DNA from: Rhizophlyctis rosea
Taxonomy: Eukaryota; Chytridiomycota; Chytridiomycetes; Rhizophlyctidales; Rhizophlyctidaceae
NCBI GenBank assembly: GCA_027596075.1
Contig: JADGJC010000148.1
Coordinates: 1,939 to 65,938, forward strand
Direction: 5' to 3'
DNA length: 64,000 nucleotides
The translations under genes and the position numbers were made by a program. The notes beneath the pieces are model-generated. The model made no database searches. It saw only the letters and a program-made list of their open reading frames with translations, and had not been told where the DNA came from. Shown one piece after another: positions 11,793-22,445 of the stretch (the first letter of the stretch is position 1; every line of letters begins with the position of its first letter).

Positions 11793-12398
11793 CGTCGGAA
11801 GTCCGGCGAGTTGCAACGGAGCACGACCAATTGCTTTTGCTTGAAGGGAGTCGACCTTACAAATTGTGCAGCCGATTGGCTTGTCATACACTGCGAACTC
11901 CCAAATAGGGTATAGTGCTCCCGGCTTTGCCATTTATCAGCAGCAAGATCAGCACTACGCCCAGGCGGAACTCTATCTGAAAATGCCCTGAAAGAGGTGA
12001 GAGGGCACAAAGATCAATGAGCGTGCGCGGAGAAGTGTCTCGGTGGGTGGTGGCGCTCATGCGTACTGTCAAACCCTCGTCAACCCCGAGAGCGAAGAGA
12101 TTGCAGACAATATGGAATTGTCTTGGAAGAAAGCTTGTAGACAAATTCCACACGCGCAGCTCAATCTCCGCAAATCCGCGCAGGAGGACTTATAAAAATT
12201 GTTTGGTTCTGCCACTTTCCTGGACAATTTGGAGATCCTAAGCCTACCTCTACCATCCAAACCCCACATCATATCATCACAGAATATCTCCCACCCATCA
12301 CCCATCAACGCCTCCCCTCCAAACCCCTCCCGCAACTCCGCCTTGCGCCCAACACCCCTCATCGCCGCCGCAGGATCCTCCCTCCTTCCCTGGTTGCC
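11793..12398. other. Spacer with a strongly C-rich end and no clear gene
   Basis: The last 160 bases are almost pure C/A/T on the plus strand. This may be the eroded 5' part of the broken gene that follows, but no frame can be defended. Confidence 0.35.
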
Positions 12399-12871
12399 AT
12401 GCCCACCCCCATCTCCCCCAACCCCACCCCGCTTGGTTATCCCTCTCATAAACATCCACTCTTTCCGCAATCATCCTAAGCATTCCCACAAAAAACCACA
12501 TCCTTCTCAACCGGCACCGGCTGGTCCTACCTACCATTCACCATCCGAGCACGCACGGCAGATGGGATGGTATCCCTCCGGTCAGTCGGTGATGGCTTTG
12601 TGACGGCGGTGGCGGTAGATGATATGCCGCAGGGTGCACCGGCACTGGTTTGGCATGCGAGGGAGTTGGAGACGTTTCGGTTTAAGGGGAATGTGGAGGG
12701 TTTTGAAGTGTGAGGGCCGCTGATGGGCGGTATTTGGCGTTGGTCGGAACTGATAGGGCCCCGTTTGTGATGGAACCTTTCTGGTTTGATGTGGTTTTGG
12801 ATTTAGAGGGTTTTGTAGAGGCGGGTTTTTTTGCCACCGAATTGCGGCTGCACTTCAAATACTTCCTGTAG
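12399..12871 (+). pseudogene. Broken gene encoding a possible beta-trefoil (fascin-like) protein
   Basis: From ATG 12399 one frame reads 26 codons and hits a TAA (12477). The same frame then continues with coding character to a TGA at 12711. Shifting the frame by one base there resumes a clear reading to TAG 12871. The two halves join logically: one contains VSLRSVGDGFVTAVAVDD and the other RAADGRYLALVG. These are the spaced L-R-x-x-x-G-x-[FY]-[LV] units seen in fascin-like and ricin-like beta trefoils. The lesion looks like a one-base deletion between GAAGTG and TGAGGG. The in-frame TAA near the start may instead mean that translation begins later or that the first codons belong to an unspliced exon. 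It is a pseudogene or a sequence with an indel error. The family call is tentative. Confidence 0.4.
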
Positions 12872-13154
12872 AATGAGAACACTTTGATTGTTCATTGAGA
12901 TCCTTTGACTCTCTTTCTGAGTAATATCTGTTGAGTGATGTATGGATTGACATGCGGCTTTCAACATTGTCAAGTTCTCTCAAAAAATCACCGACTCATA
13001 TGCGTACATACAAAATGGCTAATTTGTTCACTCTACATACATCTATGTGCAACGGAGATCTGACCGGTATCGCCTATGCTCTCAAACTTTGCCTCCGTAT
13101 TGTGGGCACTGACGAGAAGAGTCAACTAACCTACCAAATTCACGTCAGTACCCC

Positions 13155-16100
13155 TCATTTCTTTTCCACAGGCGTCAATCCTTGATTCTTGAATGTCGCC
13201 CTAATGGCGCTCCTATCCTCTTTCCCGCCACCGTCCTTCCCCCCATATACAATCCCCATCCACCCACCCGCCTCCTGCTTCCCAACCTCCACCCCACCCT
13301 CCTTTTCAATCACCTCCTTCAAAACCCTCCCCGCCATCTCCAATGGCACCCTCAAAGCCCTCATAGCCCTCTCCAATGAAACCCCATACCCCCTCTCAAG
13401 CCCCTCCCTCGCCGGCCCATCCTGCTCCGGATTCTCCGCCGCACTCCCCAAAATCCACTCAACCATAACATAGGCATCCCAATCATCCCCGACCCCAAGT
13501 TTCTCCTTATATGTTGGACCGAAACTCCGTGTCCACATTGCGTCCATCTCCGCGTCTGTCGCGAGGGATTGTAGGAGGGAGAGGCATCGGGAGTGGAAGG
13601 AGAAGTAGTCGAAAGAGATGTGGTGTTTTGCGTCGTGAGTGAAGACGGAGAGGAGGCTGGAGAGGAGGTGGAGGGGGGATTGGGGGAGGTGCTGTGACCA
13701 TTCTTTTTGGAGGGTTGTGGTTGGGTCTTCAGTGGTCGTGGTCGAAGAGGAAATGGTGGAGAAGGAGGAAGGGCGATTTGATTCACCACCACCACCACCC
13801 CTCGCCCGCTCCTCCGTCCCAGCAACAACCCGATCAACATCAAAATCAATAAACATAGCATAAACCCCACGATTCACAACCGCCATCTGCCGCTGAAACA
13901 AATCAAAAAACACCGGACTGGTATCACTCAATATCGGCGACGGTCTTGTTCTCCTTCTCGTAACTTTCCCCACCTTGCCCCCCTTGGTTTTGCGTCTTCG
14001 CTCGGCGGGGATAAACTCTAGCGCCGAATGGCCGGTGGCTTCTTTCATCCTTTTCCAGAGCTCGAAGAGGGTTTTGGGTAAGGGCCCGCGGAACATGCGG
14101 TGGGCACCGTGGGCTTTGATGACGAATTCCATGTCGGGCCAGATGGGAAATGGTGTCGTGGACGGGGTGTCGGTTTCTTTGGAGAGGATGGTGCAGGCTT
14201 GGTAGAGGTAGCAACTGTAAAATATCGTGTTCCAATATTCGGCTATGATCCGTCCGTGGATATCGGCGTTGCATTGCATTGTGAACGCGACCTGCATAAT
14301 AGGGGTATATACATCAATGGAAAAAATAAGAATTCTGACAAAGGAACGAAGAGATGAATCCCGAATCTGAAAATACTTACCAACCCTCTGGACATGGGAT
14401 GCCATCTATATAACATCTTCCCCTCCTCAAACAACTGAACCTGCGTCTTGCCCCTAATCTCCCTCTCAAACTTTCCCATCTCCATCAAAGTCTCCTTAAA
14501 CAGATTATACCTCTCCTCCCAGCTCGGATCACTACCCATCTTCATCGACCACCCAACAGGCGGATTCTTCTCAGGCCTCTGGAACAAGGCTCTCAAAAGC
14601 GCCGTAGTAGTCCGCCCCAAGTCCTCAAAAGGCATATCAACATCCTCATCCAGAACTTGATGAATGTCCAAAAAGATTCGCGCGGCAAAAACAGCCGAGG
14701 TGGTGACATCATCTTCCTCAAGAACGTACAGCAGTTCCCGCGTCAACTGATCATGGCGGGCATTCCCTTCCATTCCTAACCACTCGGACTCTAACTCCCT
14801 CAGGACAACCAACAAAAGTTCTTCCTCAGCCCGTGTTTTCTCCTCTCCCGTCATATCCCTCCACTTCTTCTTCCGTCCACACACCCCCTTATAGTCCACC
14901 TCCATCCTCCCATCATCATCTAGATACCGATGCAACGGAATCCCCGCTGAAAAGAACATCAACTCCTTGAAGCTCTTCGACTCCAAAGCGGCACGATCCT
15001 CCACATCGCCATTCATACCCAGAATCTCCCAAAGCTCCTGCATGTGGTAGACGTACATTGGGTAGCAATCGAGATCTACCCACATTACGCCGTTGGTGAG
15101 GGTTTGTTCCTGCATGGTGTGGACGATTTCTATGGCGACGTTTGTTATTAGGGAGGTGGAGATCAGGTCGATTTTGCGGGCGCGGTACTTTTTCCAAACG
15201 TTGATGATGTAGTCGCGGATGGAGTGGAGGTCTTCGATGAAGGAGTAAAGGAGGAAGAAACATTCGAAGGCGTCGCAGATGAAGGCGTAGTGGATTTCTT
15301 CTTTTGTGGGTTTTGGGCGGGATTTCGTGTGCTTTGGGGTCGGTGAGGATGTTGGAATGTAGTCATCAATGACTTCAGCAGGCAAAGGTGCGTACGGATT
15401 TGGTGCGGTGAGAGAAGGGGAGGATTTTTTGGTTTTTGTGGGTGTGCTGGTGCCGCTTGGTGGGGGTGTGCTTTCTTTATTTGGTGGCGGATCCTGAAAC
15501 GGTGATAAGATCTTTTCCACATCTTCCAACATTTCAATGAAATGCCAATGCATCTGATCACTTTCCACATCTGTGGATGTCCTGTCCACAGACTGGTGGA
15601 AAAATTGTGCACATCTCTTCCTGGCGGCTATGGCGCGGCGGATTAGGGTCAGGATGCTTTTGGGGACCTTCACAGCAGGCTTTTGTAGAGACAAAAACTC
15701 GGCCATGGAGCGGAATTCCTTGACCGGGAGTGTCTGCGTCTGAGGCCCTTTCGCAGTATCCTTTCGCGGCTTCCCTTTTGACTTGGGAACTTTGGAATTG
15801 CTGGGAAAGGACACTTGATTCAGCCGGATCATATGATGGCAACCTTGACTCATTCATTCGTCATGGGAACCGGGATAGTGTGTCCAACGTCCCAAGAGCA
15901 CTGTAGACAATGCAGCTCGCACAATTACCTTTCCGGCTGTTCGGGCGGTGTGGGAGTTTCCTGGGCGGGAAGCGGTTGAATCTTGTATCCTAACGAGGTG
16001 GCAGTCGTTGCGAGCCATTGTGTGAACTTATCGGTGTCATCTTTGTATGACTTATACCTGTCCAAGATGGGGGTGAGTAAACACCGAGTGAGGATGACGG

Positions 16101-16174
16101 TGGGAACTGAATTGTCACTCAAGCCTGGTGGAGCCTTACCGATCAAACAGGAGTTGTGGGAGAGTGGTAGGCAT
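13155..16174 (-). CDS. DUF6604-family fungal protein, four exons, 906 residues
   Basis: The N-terminus (MPTTLPQLLFDRYKSYKDD, then QWLATTATSLGYK) and the block KSILTLIRRAIAARKRCAQFF are characteristic of the fungal DUF6604 family, large cytosolic or nuclear proteins of unknown function. Hand-built exons are 16140-16174, 15929-16057, 14381-15800 and 13155-14291. Introns are GTAAGG...CAG, GTAATT...CAG and GTAAGT...CAG, all phases agree, and the sum is exactly 907 codons. The short first exon matters: without it the protein lacks its conserved start, and simple ORF calling misses it. A Pro/Thr/Lys-rich linker lies around residues 145-190. The middle and end are mostly helical, with Glu-rich patches and a Gly/Lys-rich tail. 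Strand skew flips at least six times along the gene. No enzymatic motif is visible. Confidence 0.82.
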
Positions 16175-16957
16175 ACTGATAATAGGCTTTTACGTGTACA
16201 GGAGCGTTTAGCTGTACCGGTAATTCATTGACATGCCAGTTGAGTAGTGAACGGAGTCCAGGTGGATGTTGAAAAAGGTCGTGAAATTTCAGAAGGGTTG
16301 AGCTCAGTTGTGGTCGCACCCAAGTGACCCAACAGCCAGCCTCATTCCAAAGTCGGCCCCGCTTCACTTCCGTGCCATCTTGTTTCTTTTTCCACCGCGA
16401 AACGCGCCAACCGGGTTCTTCAGCAACAGCATAAGAGACCAGTGCGCCTGAAAAGCAGACTTTGTACTTAGGGCGGGGAAGATGGCGGGGAAGTAGATGG
16501 ACAGTACTATCACTGAAACGTAAACCTGATAGATAACCCCCGTGAGTTGAAGTTAATGTGGAGGGTTACAGGCATTTGAGTTAGCGTACAGCATCCATCA
16601 CTGAGTGGTGCTTCGATACGCCGATACCAGCATTGGCATGCACGCGGAAGAAGGGCCGTATGCATAAACTGCTTTCATGCGCAAGATATCAGAAACGGTG
16701 GACCTTTGTGTGAAGTCACTTGGTGCTCTTTTTCATGTCAGGCGCATCGCAACGCAAGAAATGACCAGGCTGATCGGATATGTCCCGATGTTGATGAGAC
16801 GTCTTGCGAGCAATATCTTCCCACAAGTTTTATCACATTTTACACCAGCGGACGCCGCCTCACTCAAAATCATAACACATTCACCAAATACCCCAGCCCC
16901 TGTTCTTTAAAGGCGAATTCATATATCGGTTTGTAGTGTTAAACGGAAAGAAGGAAG
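16175..16957. other. Upstream region of the DUF6604 gene, nothing else seen
   Basis: This leftward promoter region has no TATA box of standard form and no open frame worth reporting. Confidence 0.4.
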
Positions 16958-17011
16958 CACCAATCTCGATCAGTATGGTGGCTAGTATTCCCGGCCTGGC
17001 TTTGTCGAACC
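16958..17011 (+). repeat. tRNA-Asp-derived fragment with A-box and possible B-box
   Basis: Positions 16958-16998 align with 19754-19793, the 5' half of the tRNA-Asp gene plus about six bases upstream of it, with five substitutions and one inserted G. The A-box region reads CAGTATGGTGG. About 25 bases after it, TTGTCGAACC (17002-17011) resembles a B-box, while the rest of the tRNA 3' half is unrecognisable. It is either a tRNA pseudogene or the head of a tRNA-derived SINE. Confidence 0.5.
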
Positions 17012-17477
17012 TATCAACCTTTCTAACCATCCCTCCTGCTGTCTTCCCTCATCTGCGACAATACTATCTAGTGTTTACAAACTGCTAAAATCGGGTACGA
17101 ACCTCTTCTCAATAAAGGTTTTGCAGGTATGAGATCGCTGCACAACATTTCCTGCATCAACCGCTTGCCTCGCCGCCGAGAATGATGCGAGTGTCATCAA
17201 CTTCAGATTAAATCCTGTTCAAAAAGTGCAAACTTTCCCCCACCCGGCCCAGAGCGAAAACCTAACCCGCATAGCTATGCCTCCAACAGCAACATCACCG
17301 CCGCCATAACCAATGCCTCCCCAGCGCTCGTCATCAAATTCAACTGGACCCCACTCCAGTCCAAATGCAAATTGTGGAGTTTGTGGTGTTAGATGGGTGT
17401 AAGACTGTGGCGGACCATTGACAGATTTTTCGTACAAACTCTCTCCCACATCCTGGTCCATTGCCTCGGATCGCTTC

Positions 17478-17695
17478 TCAGAATATATGATGGCCTGTGA
17501 ACATTGGTCTCTCCTCATCGAATGCATACAGCGTCATTGCTCCCAAACATCTTTCTTTGATGTCCCCGAACGCCACCGCATACTTCCCATCCTTCGCCCA
17601 CTCCTCCTGGTATGCTTTGCTGGTCCTGAACTTCTTCTCTAATAGACCGTGAAGATGGCGTGGCTCCGATGCAAAATTGGGCTTCGCCTGTATAT
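17478..17695 (-). pseudogene. Possible coding remnant of unknown family
   Basis: One minus-strand frame reads about 72 residues with good coding character, including EKKFRTSKAYQEEWAKDGK and YAVAFGDIKERCLGAMTLYAF, before a TGA at 17478. No start codon, splice site or conserved continuation was found, and neighbouring frames break up. It could be an exon of an eroded gene. Function cannot be assigned. Confidence 0.25.
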
Positions 17696-18586
17696 TTCAC
17701 TGCTGGAATGTGTGGTATCCAAGGGGAAGTGCTCTCCGCCCACTTTGAACAGCAGTTGATGGTGGAACAGGAAGCGAGAGAGCAACCAAGCGAATGTGAG
17801 CGCGTCCTTTTGTGTTGGGAAACCGCCGGTTCGATGAAGATGGGTATTTGGATGCGGAAAGTTCGGCATGTTCTGCAATACGAAGGAGAACACCTCCATG
17901 GATAAGTACGCTAGGGTTTATGGTCAGGATGGCTCGCCGTCAGAGCGTTCTTGCTTACATAACAGTTCATATCTATAGTTCATGCTTACCCACCCAGTCA
18001 CTTTTTCACTCAGTTGGCCGACAACAGAAGCAATGAGATGATCCATGCGGATTACTAGGTCACTGCGGAAGTATGCGCCAGGGTTGCAGCACCTTTGCTC
18101 GGAGTCACATGGGCGCCGCGCCATTTGTGTAGGCAGAAGGCCACTGGCAAAAGTGACTCCCCAAAACCAAGTCGAACCACAGCGTTGTGCTGTCGATTAT
18201 GCGGTCTTTCCACGGCCTCTGGTTGGCAGACTTTTATGAGAATACACGCACCGCGTACATCCTTTGGCTCTTGTTTTGTGGCGGCCCCGACCGTGGAAAA
18301 CGCGTCAGACAGTTCGTTTGCAATGTGGACTGGCTGGTACTGACCACAGACTGGGTATGGCCACAGACTATCTGGGTATGTAGAAAGGTCACAGGGAATC
18401 CCTTCGGAAAGAAAAATTAAAGCGACCACAGAGTGGCTATAAAATTTCCATGATCCAGCGTTCCTTTCAGCCAACTCAAGAAGTTGGAACGTGCACCCGG
18501 GCCCGCTTCCTCCACCTTCCTTGCCACAAACCCAGATAGTCCAGATGTCCACTCACAAGCTCCAACCGCAGTCAGCGCAGAAAGTG

Positions 18587-18593
18587 TATAAAA
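18587..18593 (+). promoter_or_regulatory. TATA box of the cysteine-rich secreted gene
   Basis: TATAAAA lies about 80 bases before ATG 18670 and is followed by a C/T-rich leader, a normal arrangement for a highly expressed fungal gene. Confidence 0.55.
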
Positions 18594-18669
18594 TCAGCGT
18601 GCCCGCCCCACTTTTGCCCATTCCTCAGTCGTCATTTCCTCTCACGAACACCTCCAAGCCAATCACTCA

Positions 18670-19259
18670 ATGAAACCGTGACAGTTCGCCCTCCTTCTCA
18701 TCGCAACCCTCGCTCCGACGCTGGTCGTCGGTTACTATGAGCCTTGCTCATACTGGGACAGCGCAAAGTACGGGGTAAGCGCTCTTCTCTTTCGGATCAT
18801 AACTATCATAGTGATCATACAATTGCCTGTGAGTGAAACTTCATCAACATACAGACTCTGAGCGGGACTTGCGGCCCCCCCGCAGAATGCGAATACGACG
18901 CTCTGGGCTACTCCGTCAGTAACCACTGTCCAGGTTCGTTCTGCCGCATCTTTCATCAGGATGACATCAGGGTCGACTTGACTGTTTGCGCTGACGGATT
19001 TTCGTAACATTCCTAGGCGGTTCCGACAACAAATGCTGCATTCAGAAAACTTGCAGCTACAATGGGAAGAGTGGTTATTGCACCACTATTGATTCTTGTA
19101 ACAACCTGGATTGGAATCACGTCAGGTGAGGAAGTCTATGTATTTTCTTTCATCAATCGGTGTCTTGGTGGTTTTCCATGTCATGAGCTTCACATTCATG
19201 CCCATATCCCCAGCGGTCGTTGTCCCGGACCTTCCGGCGTGCAGTGCTGTTACAATTGA
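18670..19259 (+). pseudogene. Small secreted cysteine-rich protein gene with TGA at codon 4
   Basis: Four exons (18670-18774, 18855-18933, 19017-19125, 19214-19259) join in phase to 113 codons. The product would have a signal peptide (FALLLIATLAPTLVVG) followed by about 12 cysteines, including CCIQKTCSYNGKSGYC and a final SGRCPGPSGVQCCYN. That ending matches the Cys-rich module (G-x-C-P-G-P-x-x-V-Q-C-C) attached to many fungal secreted lysozyme-like and NlpC/P60-like enzymes; here it stands alone. Codon 4 is TGA (18679-18681) where CGA would give a normal basic signal-peptide start. No in-frame ATG follows within the signal peptide. Everything else, including TATA box, splice sites and Cys spacing, is intact. 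The lesion is a fresh nonsense mutation, a base-call error or, less likely, a readthrough site. It is listed as a pseudogene for that reason only. Confidence 0.6.
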
Positions 19260-19759
19260 GAGTCGTGGCATTTGTTGGGACGATGTATGGTTGGGATGGA
19301 TCACGTCAGCAATAGATGGAGATAGGCTGTTGATCATGATAGCATCCAGATCTATGTCAATATGAGCATAAATGATCTCGCATTCGTCACTGTGTTCCAC
19401 GTATTGGTCAATCCATTGGATTCAATGATTGGTACAAGTTGTGAACTCCAACTTCGCAGAATCATCAATTCCGTTCCGCTGATATCAAACGTGTCAAATT
19501 CACTTTTCGAACTTTTTCCAAAACGTACCTAGTGATTGTAGGCGCAAACTCCCAGATGATACCAAAGATATTGCATGTCATGTGGATGGAAAGGTATGAG
19601 GCGGGACTTGTGATCACGTATTCACTTTCCCTCCACGGACGACTTCTGGCCTCCAAAGATCCCCGCAAAAGTGCTTGGTACTATGTGGGAGGAACTCACC
19701 TCACGTACACTATTATGCTAAAAGTTAATCATGTACAAAATCCGCTTTACTATCACCAA

Positions 19760-19831
19760 TCTCAGTTAGTATAGTGGCTAGTATCCCCGCCTGTCACGCG
19801 GGAGACCCGGGTTCAATTCCCGGACTGAGAG
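19760..19831 (+). tRNA. trnD-GUC: tRNA-Asp (GTC)
   Basis: This 72-base gene has a seven-pair acceptor stem (TCTCAGT with ACTGAGA), D-arm TAGTATAGTGGCTA, anticodon stem CCCGC/GCGGG with loop CTGTCAC (anticodon GTC), and T-arm CCGGG TTCAATT CCCGG. The discriminator base is G, as expected for tRNA-Asp. A- and B-boxes are intact, there is no intron, and CCA is not encoded. Confidence 0.97.
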
Positions 19832-19845
19832 CTCTCATGTCAATC

Positions 19846-19863
19846 TTTTCTGCCTTTTTTTTT
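19846..19863 (+). terminator. RNA polymerase III terminator of tRNA-Asp
   Basis: A run of four T (19846-19849) and then nine T (19855-19863) begin 15 and 24 bases after the tRNA end. Confidence 0.75.
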
Positions 19864-20619
19864 GTTGTTTGGGTATCATCGCAACTATCTTATCCCATCA
19901 ATAGCCACATTCTATTTGAGCCACATTGCCCGCGGTACGGGCTTAGGTAAATCTCTCTTGGAGTAATGCAGTTCGTGTCGTCACGCAGTGATCACTGAGT
20001 GGTGAAGTTGGTGAACCTGGCGGTGCTCCATACTCAGGGCGATGGGATGTCTTCAGATGGGCAGATGTCTCGAGCTAACGTGACGAAACGCGTTTTTTGG
20101 AGGTCTTCCTACTCTGTGTGTACTATACATACCACTACTCTCCATTGGATTGTTGGTTGGCCAGGAGAGGGGACTCTGGGGTCCTGCGCCGTGGACTCCA
20201 TGAATTTGGAAGTTTGATGGACTTTGTAGCACCCGTTGGCATACAAACTGCATACAATTCAGCATTGCAGCTGCAGTTGTCTACAGGTAGCGCACTCGAA
20301 GGAATGTGTATATAAGGCTTGGTGCTGTCAACGCAGCGTACATCGGTGACGGCAACTCGTAAGTATAAAGTCGCAAATTCACGACAAGGCCGGAGGGGAA
20401 GACGCATCCACAAGTGGCCATAGTAATATGTGGGACCGAGTTCGCAAGGAAGGTTGAAACGAGGGACATTCCACTATGGGTTGGTCACATCTGTTCGAGA
20501 CATCAAATTTCACTCAGAACATGCTTATTAAGTCCATACAGTCACATCAGTCTATATACAACTTGAACTGTTTCTCCGCAAAACTACATCCCACTCGCCC
20601 TCCCCGATATCCAGTTTAA
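19864..20619. other. Intergenic, no gene seen
   Basis: Short open frames only. This includes the downstream flank of the leftward membrane-protein gene. Confidence 0.4.
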
Positions 20620-21675
20620 CTAACCATCATGAAAATCATGCGGCAAAATCTTATGAGCCGCAAGGAACAGCTCCGGTGTATGATGGAGGAGATACACATA
20701 GGCAAGCCCTACAAACACAATCCCAAGTACGGTCTGAACCATCAAAACCCACCGCCCACTCCTGTTATTGGTGAAAATTGCTATAAACGTAACGACCCAC
20801 GAAACTTGAGCCGTCATATCTCGAGCAGCTTGCAAGATCCAGAATGCTGGACCACCCGGCAGTGTCCAAAAGACATTCCGGACAAGGTACCATTGCGCCG
20901 TACCGTAAGCTGTTGAAGCCCAAAGAATGAGCAGAAGGGCGTATGCTAACCAGGACAGTCTCGACGGACGGATTTTGGGACGTTCGTCTTGAGGGATGCG
21001 CCATTTGATACGAGGCATTACGGGAAGCATAAGGAGGCGAGCGAGGGATACGTAGTAGTACGGGAGGACGGCGTTATCGACGGTGGCGCACAAACGACTG
21101 GCGAATCCTTGGTTGTATATTCCTTGGATGGCTGCGATACCTGAGGCCAAAGGTCCCAGAGCTCGGAGAACCATGACGTAGGAGTCGCGCGGGTACGCGG
21201 TGGAATTACGAATTGTTGAGGAAATGTTTAATTCGTATCCTGAAGAGCTCGTTCTATGGTGCTCCGAATCCCCTTCCCCTTCCTGGCCGTCATCCCATCC
21301 CTCTTCCGACCCATCCCCCCTCTTATCAACTAACCCCACCCATTTATGAGCCCCGTTTTTCCACGTTTGGATAGGATCCCGCCAGCCGCCCACCAGGTCT
21401 AGTATTCCGTTACTACCGATGATGAACACTTCCGTGATGGTGACGATTGGGTTGATCAGTGCCAGTGTTTTCCAGCCCAGCTGCTGGCCTGCTAAAGCTT
21501 CTGTTCCCATGCCGAAACAGTGGAGAGCAACCATGCTGGCGATGCCGACGGCGCGTGCTTGCCAGCTTGCTTCGAGTTGAGCGGCGCAAGAGAAACCGAG
21601 CGTAGCACCGAGGTCAGGGTTGTGCTGCATGTTGTGGATCGTGGGGATCGAAAGAAGAATTGATGGTCTGCCCAC
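20620..21675 (-). CDS. Multi-pass membrane protein of unknown function
   Basis: This is a single open frame of 351 residues from ATG 21675. About seven hydrophobic segments are visible: near residues 41-62, 69-93, 167-190, 200-222, 243-266, 272-305 and 310-330. An acidic, Gly/Ser-rich hydrophilic loop of about 55 residues (EEGWDDGQEGEGDSEHH) separates the first two helices from the rest. There is no cleavable signal peptide, and I recognise no transporter or receptor signature. The pattern of two helices, an acidic loop and five helices resembles uncharacterised fungal integral membrane proteins. The start could lie in an upstream exon, because the first 30 residues are not hydrophobic and no TATA box is visible. 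Confidence 0.7.
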   Translation of the reverse strand: MGRPSILLSIPTIHNMQHNPDLGATLGFSCAAQLEASWQARAVGIASMVALHCFGMGTEALAGQQLGWKTLALINPIVTITEVFIIGSNGILDLVGGWRDPIQTWKNGAHKWVGLVDKRGDGSEEGWDDGQEGEGDSEHHRTSSSGYELNISSTIRNSTAYPRDSYVMVLRALGPLASGIAAIQGIYNQGFASRLCATVDNAVLPYYYVSLARLLMLPVMPRIKWRIPQDERPKIRPSRLSWLAYALLLILWASTAYGTAQWYLVRNVFWTLPGGPAFWILQAARDMTAQVSWVVTFIAIFTNNRSGRWVLMVQTVLGIVFVGLAYVYLLHHTPELFLAAHKILPHDFHDG

Positions 21676-22445
21676 TTGAAGGGAGATCTAACGCATCAAC
21701 TGAAGGGGAATTCGCTGCAATATCGCGGCTGCCCTCATGTGCTTTTCAATATTTTGCCAGATCAATCTTCACGATGCACCCTTCCCAGATGCCTGGCGGC
21801 AGGCCCTGCTCTGATGTCTTCAAATCCTTGGCAATATGAAGATTCGACCACCAGTGAAAAGACACCCACAATTTGGAATTGCCACCAGGTCGACGATTAT
21901 TGTGATTGTGTACAGAAATTCATATGGTGAAAACGCGTTAGCTCTGGGCCTGTTCTGGACCGGAATCCAATAAGACACTCGTGTAACAGGGTCAGCCAAA
22001 TTTTGAAGGTCTTGATTACCGGTACGAAGCAACGAGTCCCCTTCTTGAGACATCCGCCTCCACATCCTGGCGCATAATACACAAAAGCAACTTTCCCCCC
22101 ATAAGTTTTCCGTTTGAATTCTCACATGTGTTACCTCATTCATCCAAGCAGCACGTGGAAACCTTGAATAAAGTTACGCGGCCTGGGCTCATTTCCCTTC
22201 CCCACCCCACGGAAGCATCCAGTCCAAGAAAGGGATGAAATGGCAATCAACTGGTTTACTGAGGAAAGTAGTCAAATTTAGGACGAAGTTGGACCAGATA
22301 TGGTCCTCGATAGTTGCCTATTCACCATGCCGCGTGATGAACTTTACGGATAACCATCGTCGCCAGTCCCAGATGGTTTCAGCAGAACAAAGCAAAGAAT
22401 GGCATATATTTGGCACACGCTCAAACATACATGCATTCCTCAAAA
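21676..22445. other. Intergenic region between the membrane protein and the C2H2 factor
   Basis: No coding signal. It includes the promoter of the membrane-protein gene and the 3' flank of the zinc-finger gene. Confidence 0.4.

Noticed and set aside
18055..18552. 165-codon minus-strand open frame
   Set aside because: No codon preference, motif or splice context; it lies just upstream of the TATA box of the secreted gene and reads as random sequence.
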